From Caenorhabditis elegans (taxonomy: Eukaryota; Nematoda; Chromadorea; Rhabditida; Rhabditidae), in contig NC_003280.10 of NCBI RefSeq assembly GCF_000002985.6, forward strand, positions 11,962,501 through 12,026,500: a stretch of 64,000 nt of DNA, given 5' to 3'. Below the pieces are notes generated by a model, which was given only the letters and a program-made list of their open reading frames with translations, did not search any database and was not told the origin of the DNA. Position 1 is the stretch's first letter. Each line of letters starts with the position of its first letter. The position numbers and the translations under genes are program-made. Shown here one piece after another: positions 58,501 through 64,000 of the stretch.

Positions 58501-61167
58501 AAAAATTCTGCTTTATTTTTTTAATACCACGCTCACAAAAGATGCGTAGAATTAAAAATTATTAATACAAATTTTCAATGTTTTTTCGTTATTTACATAT
58601 TTTACGGGAACTGATAATACCTATTGACGTGGGTAACTTCTAAGTTTCTATGTCATTCCAATTTAATCCCTATTGTCCTATATGAGCAACTTGACCTATA
58701 TATCCCAGAAGCTTTTTATGATTATTTTACCTATAAACTTCCGTAAAGCCGTTTTTTTATTTATTTCTAAACCTGTTATACTTTATTTTCCCTGTTGCAG
58801 AATAGAAAAAAAATGTTGACACTTCTCGGAAAAATTGCACACTTTCGGTAAGGAAAACTATGATAACTTTGCGGGTTTTGTAGATATTATAAAACTTTCA
58901 ACTGGCAAAATGTTTAAACTTTAATTTTCTATATTTTGTTAGTTTACAACTTTTTTGTAGCTTTAGTGATTGCGGAGTTATATTTGCTGATGTTTCAAAA
59001 ATATAAATTGAGCATTAATTTTTGAAACTGCATTTTGCATTTTCTCAAAAACTATAGCTACAGTCAAAAAGTTTTCAACTAATAAAATATTTGAAATATA
59101 ATTTTCTACATTTTCCCAGTTGACCACTTTTTTCTATCATTTACCATTTGGAAGTTATAAGCATTTAAAAATGGGCAAAATTTTTCAAAAATCACTACAC
59201 ACATGACCTGGGATATAAATATATTAAAATTCTTTACTCAACAAAAACAAGAGAAAAAGACAATTTTAAACGATCATTGTCAAGTACCCACTTCTTAGCC
59301 ATTTTCAATTTTCAATTCCCAACACCCCCCGCGTCATTTTTTTTTCGTCTATGTGCTCCCTAGGCTTCTAAGACTAAATGTTCAATAATAATTCCTTCCG
59401 GCACATGAAATTTCGACCATTGTAAGTTTAAATATCTCGGGAAAAAAAAATGGAAGAATACAATTTAAATTATTTAGATTTCTCCGAATTTTTCCCAAAA
59501 AAAAGTTTTTTCGAATTAAAAAAAAACAATTTTTCAGAATTTTTTAATTTCAAAAAGAAAATTCCTAAAATTTCAGAGAACCCCTGTCCCGGCAATTGTC
59601 CCTGTCCGACACCAATGTGACACCGCAAATAAGCAGATGTGCCAAGTTGAACCTTTCTGTGAAACAGAAAAAATTGTTGAGGGTTAGTTTTACTTTTTTG
59701 GCCGAAAAAATAAGACGAGTGGCCTAAGAAGTTAGAAAACAAATTGATTGCCTAGAAAACCACGGATGGCATAGAAAACAAATTTATGGCCTAGAAAAAA
59801 TATTTATGGCATAAAAAAGCTTTGACGACCTAAAAAACATTGATGGCCTAGAAAAAAATATTGATGGCCTAGAAAAAATATTGATGACCTAAAAAAACTA
59901 CGAAGGCCCAGAAAAAATATTCATGGCTTAGAAAAAACATTGATGGCCTAGAAACAACATTCATGGTTTAGAAATAACATAGATGGCCTAGAAAAACCAC
60001 GCAATTTTTAAATTTTCAGCAAAGTTTCAATGCGATGAATTCGGGCGGCACATTCCTCAAACTCATGGAGAAAATTTTCAGACGCCTCGAGACAAAGTGC
60101 CCAGATATGAGGTGAGCCACGTGGTTTATAAAAACATTTGTTTTTAATTTAAAATTTTCACAATGGAGCGCACTTGTATAGCAGAGATCAAAAATCGTAA
60201 TTTCCAGATCGATATTTCTCACTACCGCATTCGTGAACTCACTGAGCCGCGAACGCCAGACTCCGCCCCTTGTAAAGACGGAATATGACCACTGTAAATG
60301 TATGGTTGGAATATTCGAGAGACTTATTGAAAATTTGGAAAATATTAACGAGCAGTTGACGATGATACGGCATTATGGAGAGAAACATGCTCAGGTGAGC
60401 AAAAATGATACTTATGGCCTAGAAAAACCACTGGTGGCCTAGAAAAATCACCGATGGCCTAGAAAAAACATTGATAGCCTAGAAAAAACACTGATGACCT
60501 AGAAAAATCATTGATGGCCTATACAAAATATTCTTGCCCTAGAAAAAACTATAAATGGCCTAGAAAAAATATTGATGACCTAGAAAATCATTGTTGGCCT
60601 AGAAAAATCATTGATGGCCTAGAAAAAACACTGATGGCCTAGAAAAATCATTGATGATCTAGAAAGCCACTGATGGCCTAGAAAAATTGATGGCCTTGAG
60701 AAATCATTGATGGCCTAGAAAAAACACTGATGGCCTAGAAAAACATTGATGGCCTAGAAAGATCATTGGAGGTTTAGAAAAATAATTGATGGCCTAGAAA
60801 AACCATTGGTGGCTTAGAAGACACATTGATGACCTAGAAAAATCACTGGTGGCCTAGAAAAACCTTATTGATGGCCTAATTTTCAGATGGCTGAAAGTGG
60901 GTTCACTGGAGCGATGATTGAGCAATTTGGAGAGATTTCGGTTTTCGTGATCGGCTCGCAAGATGTCGTAAAATTTAATCACGAGACTGTAAAAGCCTGG
61001 AGGCTCCTGTTGGCCTGTGTAACTGACGAGATGAAGGTTGGTGGCCTAGCATTTTCAATTCCAATTAATTTTTCGACAATTTTCAGGTCGGATTCGACAG
61101 AATGTCACGTATAAATGGCCGCCGAAACAGCTGCAATCCGCCAAGTACAGTACCCAGTGGGAATTGA
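46599..61167 (+). CDS. glb-29: Globin with long N-terminal extension
   Basis: Ten exons: 46599-46645, 49862-50000, 50668-50745, 51284-51408, 53768-53869, 59577-59682, 60020-60111, 60208-60394, 60887-61036 and 61087-61167. They are all in phase, giving 368 codons plus TGA. The globin fold starts near residue 185 (LNLSVKQKKLLRQSFNAM) and runs to about 340. H290 (HYGEKHAQ) is the proximal F8 histidine and H258 a likely distal E7 histidine. The first 180 residues are basic and Ser/Pro/Gln rich (PPEHSPPCSPLIRRQRP, PRRGGANGGG). It probably binds haem; oxygen sensing or redox roles are typical for worm globins but not shown here. I rejected an alternative frame for exon 2 because only this one connects to a good ATG (MSVAHNKKGLF) and to the TTTTTTCAG acceptor at 50667. 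Introns 1 and 5 are 3.2 and 5.7 kb. The symbol is recalled. Confidence 0.85.
46660..48640. repeat. Scattered TTAGGCCAT / ATGGCCTAAC motifs in globin intron 1
   Basis: Dozens of short GTTAGGCCA and TGGCCTAACTTTT motifs lie in both orientations, often as hairpin-forming pairs (for example GTGGCCTAACTTTTTTGAA with AAGCTAGGCCACCA). There is also a non-repeat patch at about 47650-47760. Confidence 0.8.
48680..49145 (+). repeat. 18-bp minisatellite GTTAGGCCATCTGTAAAA in globin intron 1
   Basis: About twenty tandem units of GTTAGGCCATCTGTAAAA occur with variants (GTTAGACC, GTTAGGCT). The period of 18 is a multiple of three, which creates an artificial six-residue repeat open frame from 48857. Confidence 0.94.
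51409..53767. other. Globin intron 4
   Basis: 2.4 kb of A/T-rich sequence. I see no exon, no fold-back element and no tandem array in it. Confidence 0.5.
54484..54640. repeat. Fold-back element ATGGGGTTATTCAAGTA
   Basis: The left end ATGGGGTTATTCAAGTAGTG faces right end TACTTGAATAACCCCAT. Inner AAATACATTTGTGCCGTCAC and TGTATTTTAATACATTTTG also pair. Confidence 0.85.
58315..58443. mobile_element. hAT-type non-autonomous insertion with 8-bp target duplication
   Basis: The terminal inverted repeats CAGGGGTGGGCGGCAA and TTGCCGCCCACCCCTG are perfect over 16 bases. Immediately outside, CTTGGAGT is present on both sides (58307-58314 and 58444-58451), an 8-bp target-site duplication as left by hAT transposases. 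The 129-base body contains TTTGCCGG-like sequence and no coding capacity. Confidence 0.9.
59700..60005 (+). repeat. GATGGCCTAGAAAAA minisatellite in globin intron 6
   Basis: About a dozen units of GATGGCCTAGAAAAAACATT, about 20 bases each, with substitutions, fill the intron 59683-60019. Confidence 0.92.
60395..60880 (+). repeat. GATGGCCTAGAAAAA minisatellite in globin intron 8
   Basis: More than twenty units of TGATGGCCTAGAAAAATCAT fill the intron 60395-60886. It is the same family as in intron 6, separated by exons 7 and 8 which are free of it. Confidence 0.93.
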
Positions 61168-61365
61168 GTTGCGCGTCGGATGTGGTGTATTTGGTGTGTG
61201 TACACCGTCACGTTACATTGCACTGAAATAAATTTATTATTTTATTTTATTTTTCCTCTTTTTTTACCGAATTTCGTGATTTTTCGGGTGTTTTCATGTA
61301 AAAACATTGAATAAATATATTGGAATTAATTATTTTGCCGATAAAATCGATAAAATTTAGCTTAA
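61168..61365 (+). other. Intercistronic region of the globin/REXO4 pair
   Basis: 198 bases: the end of the globin 3' UTR with AATAAA at about 61228, a T-rich stretch (61240-61265) that fits a U-rich SL2 signal, and the acceptor at 61360. Confidence 0.6.
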
Positions 61366-63342
61366 ATGGCATCAAAACACGCTGCAAAAACAGTGGACCC
61401 GAAGGATTTGTCGCCGGCGTGGAAAGTGCTGCAAATGAAGCTCAATGAAGAGAAAGCGGAGAAAGAAAAAGCTGCAAAAGCTGAAAAAGAAGCGAATCCT
61501 GAAGGAAGTGACGACGGATTCACAAAAGTTCAGACGAAAAAGCAAAAACAGAAGATGAATCGGAAGCGGAGAGCTCAGGAGGCTCTTGCCGCCGCTTCGG
61601 AGGTCAAACGAGTTCATCATGATATTCCGGTGGTTATTGAAGATTCAGAAAGGTTCGGAATGTGTGGAAAAAGGCTAAAAATCGGCGATTTTTAGTCGAA
61701 AATCCTTGAAAAACCACGAAAAATGTATTAAAAATCGTTTTTTTTCAGAGGAGAGCTGACAAAAGTAATCGCAATCGATTGTGAATACGTCGGAGCCGGA
61801 ATGGGTGGAACAACGGATATTTTGGCGAGAATTTCGATTGTCAATGAGCTCGGCAAGATCGTGTACGACAAATTCGTGAAGCCAACCGAAAAAGTCACGG
61901 ATTTCCGTACTGCGGTGTCTGGAATTCGCCCGGAAAATATGATAAAAGCGATTCCATTTGATAGAGCACAAACTGAAGTTTCAAAGTTGATTGATGGAAG
62001 AATTGTGATTGGACATGCTGTTCATAATGATTTTAGGGTGAATTTTGAGGAGAAATTCGAAAAAAATTTGAAAATCAGATTTTAATATTGTCAAAATTTT
62101 TTTTTAAATAATTTTCTCCGTTTTTACCCAAATTTTCGATTAAAAAACTATAATTTTTTCCGTCAAAACGCCGATAAATTCACATTTTTAAAAATAATTT
62201 TTTCCGGAAAAATGGCTGAAAATTTGAAAAATGGTGTTTTAACGCAAAAAAGTCGGAATTTATTTGAGCGGGAATTCAAAAAACCATAAATTCGTTTAAA
62301 AAAATGTTCTAAAATTTTACTTTTTTTGGAAAACTGAGAGAAAATTAAAAAATCCCAAATACTGAAATTATTTTTTGAAAACTTCAGTTTTAATCTTAAT
62401 TTTTTAAAAATAATTAAAAAAAAAAAATATTTAAAAATTCCAAAGTTTTTTTTATTGAAAAAAAATTTCCTTTTTTTTTTGAAATCGCCTGAACGAAATT
62501 TTTAAAAAAATCAAAAAATCCCAATTTTCGAAAAAAAAGTAAAATTTCAGTATTAATCGTAAATGTTTTTATGATTTTTAAAAAAATAACAAATAATTCG
62601 AAAATTATAAAAAAATTAAAATTTTGAGCGAAAATTCGAAGAATTTAAAAAAAAGAGCGATTTTATTTTTTTTTTAAGTTAAAAATTTTTTTTTTGAAAA
62701 TATGAAATCAAATGTCGAAAAACGAAATAAAAAAATTATTTTTTTAAATATTTTTTTTTCAAAAAATAATTATTTTTCATTTAAAAAATTTGTAATTAAA
62801 TTCAGAAACACAAAAAAACTTCCAGGTTCTGAAACTGAATCACATTCGAAAACTGACCCGAGACACTGCGAAATGCACAATTCTCAAGAATATGGCTAAT
62901 CATCACGGTGTAAGTGAATTTTATTCCTTAAAAATGCATAAGTTTCGAAATTTTCAGACCCCGTCACTGAAAAAACTGGCAAAAGAAGTACTGGGAATTG
63001 AGATTCAGCGAGGAGAACACGATTCGGTAGGGGTTCTCAGGGAAATTGACAAAAATTGAAATTTTGTTTTAAAAATTCAAAAAATCTGAATAAATTATTT
63101 TTTGAAAATTTTTAAAAAATTTCAAAAAATTATTTTTTCGAAACTTTTGAAAAATTTTAAATTCCAATTTTTGATACAAAAAACCGAAAAAAAACCAGAT
63201 TTTTCAGCTGAAAATTAAAATTTTCTCTCGAAAAAATCACAAAAATTCGTTTTTTTTTCAGATCACCGACGCTCGAGTGGCTCTTCGTCTCTACGAGGCC
63301 GTCAAAAAGCAATGGGAGGCCGAAATTAAGAGATATCGCTAA
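61366..63342 (+). CDS. REXO4-type DEDDh 3'-5' exoribonuclease
   Basis: Five exons, 61366-61652, 61749-62037, 62826-62909, 62958-63026 and 63262-63342, give 269 codons plus TAA. The N-terminus is highly charged (KAEKEKAAKAEKEA, KKQKQKMNRKRR), like a nucleolar targeting region. The exonuclease domain has motif I AIDCEYVG (D106, E108), motif II GHAVHNDF (D190) and motif III HDSITDAR (H241, D246). Yeast Rex4 acts in rRNA processing; a nucleolar role here is inferred. The start lies 4 bases after an AATTTAG acceptor and about 200 bases after the globin stop, with AATAAA at about 61228 between. This spacing is typical of a worm operon with SL2 trans-splicing. Confidence 0.93.
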
Positions 63343-63420
63343 TTTTTTCAATTTATTCTGTTTTTTGTTGTTACTCGTTGTTGTCTGTTTCGTAGAAAGT
63401 TTTATTCAGAAAAAAAAAAA

Positions 63421-63862
63421 TCAAAAATGCAATTTCCCAATAGTTTCGCGGAAAAACCAGTTTTCCATAGTTTTCGGAGCACAATTCGGGCACATCCATT
63501 CCAGATCGCAGGTCTGGAAAATAATTGAAAATTTTTGGAACCCTAAAAAATTTCTAATTTCGAAAATTAAGTTTTTTTTTGCTAAAAAATTTTTAAAATT
63601 TAAAAAATTCGATTTTTTATCGAAAAATAACCCCATCCCGTTCATTAAAATCCTTGGGATCCCCCACAAAAATCGATATTCCACATTTTGTGAATTTCAC
63701 GAAAATCCACAATTTCAAATTGATCGGACTTTTACGAATCGAGTGATTCTCGAATTTTTCAAACATTTCCTGGCGGAAAATCTGGCGGAATAATCTTTCA
63801 GCGACTGGCACGTGGAATCCAGGGAACCAGTGACTTCGCTTCATCGGACGCGATAGAATTCT
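63421..63862 (-). CDS. Unknown protein, C-terminal two exons (gene continues past right edge)
   Basis: Exons 63632-63862 and 63421-63513 join in phase (GATGGG to ACC) and end in TGA at 63421. The visible part reads RPMKRSHWFPGFHVPVAERL, FRQIFRQEMFEKFENHSIRK, and after the junction TCDLEWMCPNCAPKTMENWF, ending ETIGKLHF. CDLEWMCPNC contains a C-x5-C-x2-C arrangement that may bind zinc. There is a good CAG acceptor at 63863. I do not recognise the family. It converges on the REXO4 gene, 78 bases between stops. Confidence 0.7.
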
Positions 63863-64000
63863 CTGGAAAATGTGAAGTTTTGGCGGGAAAAACTAGGATG
63901 AAAACGCGATCTATTGAGAATTTCGACTTTAAACGGCTTTTTTCTTGAAAAATTTTGAAAAAAATCCGGTGAAAGCGCGCTCTAATGAGAGATTTCGTTA

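Larger units (their letters stand above)
53870..59576. other. Globin intron 5 (5.7 kb)
   Basis: This A/T-rich intron has no supported exon on either strand. It contains a fold-back element at 54484-54640, diverged TTTGCCGG-type sequence near 54130-54235, GTGGCCGA motifs near 54972 and 55128, AGAAGAAG-rich DNA near 56415-56440, a short AAAATGGG tandem at 57987-58050 and a hAT-like insertion at 58315-58443. Confidence 0.55.

Overview
This is animal nuclear DNA, almost certainly a Caenorhabditis elegans autosome. Coding exons are broken by many introns ending in TTTTCAG, intergenic and intronic DNA is A/T-rich, several genes begin just after a TTTCAG acceptor (trans-splicing style), and the DNA between exons is full of inverted-repeat elements and minisatellites. 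The gene content (RAB-7, MEX-1, ASH-2, deoxyhypusine synthase, MCM-2 and a globin with an N-terminal extension) matches what I remember of the W03C9/Y17G7B region of chromosome II. That placement is from memory, not from a search. I joined every exon by hand and checked that the reading phase is kept across each junction.

Layout, left to right. (1) 1-2595 (+): end of a BTB-like protein gene. (2) 3155-5015 (-): a 79-residue protein gene followed by rab-7, close enough to be an operon. (3) 6149-9451 (+): mex-1, whose last intron holds four CCAAT-type inverted repeats. (4) 9861-11166 (-): a small acyl-CoA-binding protein gene (probably acbp-6) with an 8-codon first exon separated by a repeat-filled intron. 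(5) 13542-15692 (-): an uncharacterised coiled-coil gene with two possible C-termini. (6) 15934-17181 (-): a bZIP transcription factor gene. (7) 17975-35402 (+): ash-2, a glyoxalase II gene and dhps-1 in a row. (8) 36718-38922 (+): a secreted cysteine-rich, probably GPI-anchored Ly-6-like protein. (9) 39173-44108 (-): mcm-2. (10) 46599-61167 (+): a globin gene (probably glb-29) spread over 14.6 kb by huge repeat-rich introns, then 61366-63342 (+): a REXO4-type exonuclease gene in a likely operon with it. (11) 63421-63862 (-): the 3' end of an unknown gene that runs off the right edge.

Most conserved genes are housekeeping or germline functions: vesicle traffic (rab-7), germline RNA control (mex-1), H3K4 methylation (ash-2), methylglyoxal detoxification, hypusine synthesis (dhps-1), replication licensing (mcm-2) and RNA processing (REXO4-like). 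There is no prokaryotic-style system, CRISPR array, rRNA or tRNA that I can support.

The unusual part is the non-coding architecture. It includes at least six families of fold-back (inverted repeat) elements, several present two to four times within 64 kb; a 302-bp higher-order repeat in dhps-1; a CGTAAATCTACAC minisatellite in another dhps-1 intron; an ATGGCCTA-core repeat in three separate introns of the globin gene; an insertion with an 8-bp target duplication typical of hAT elements; and a 15-base G-tract.
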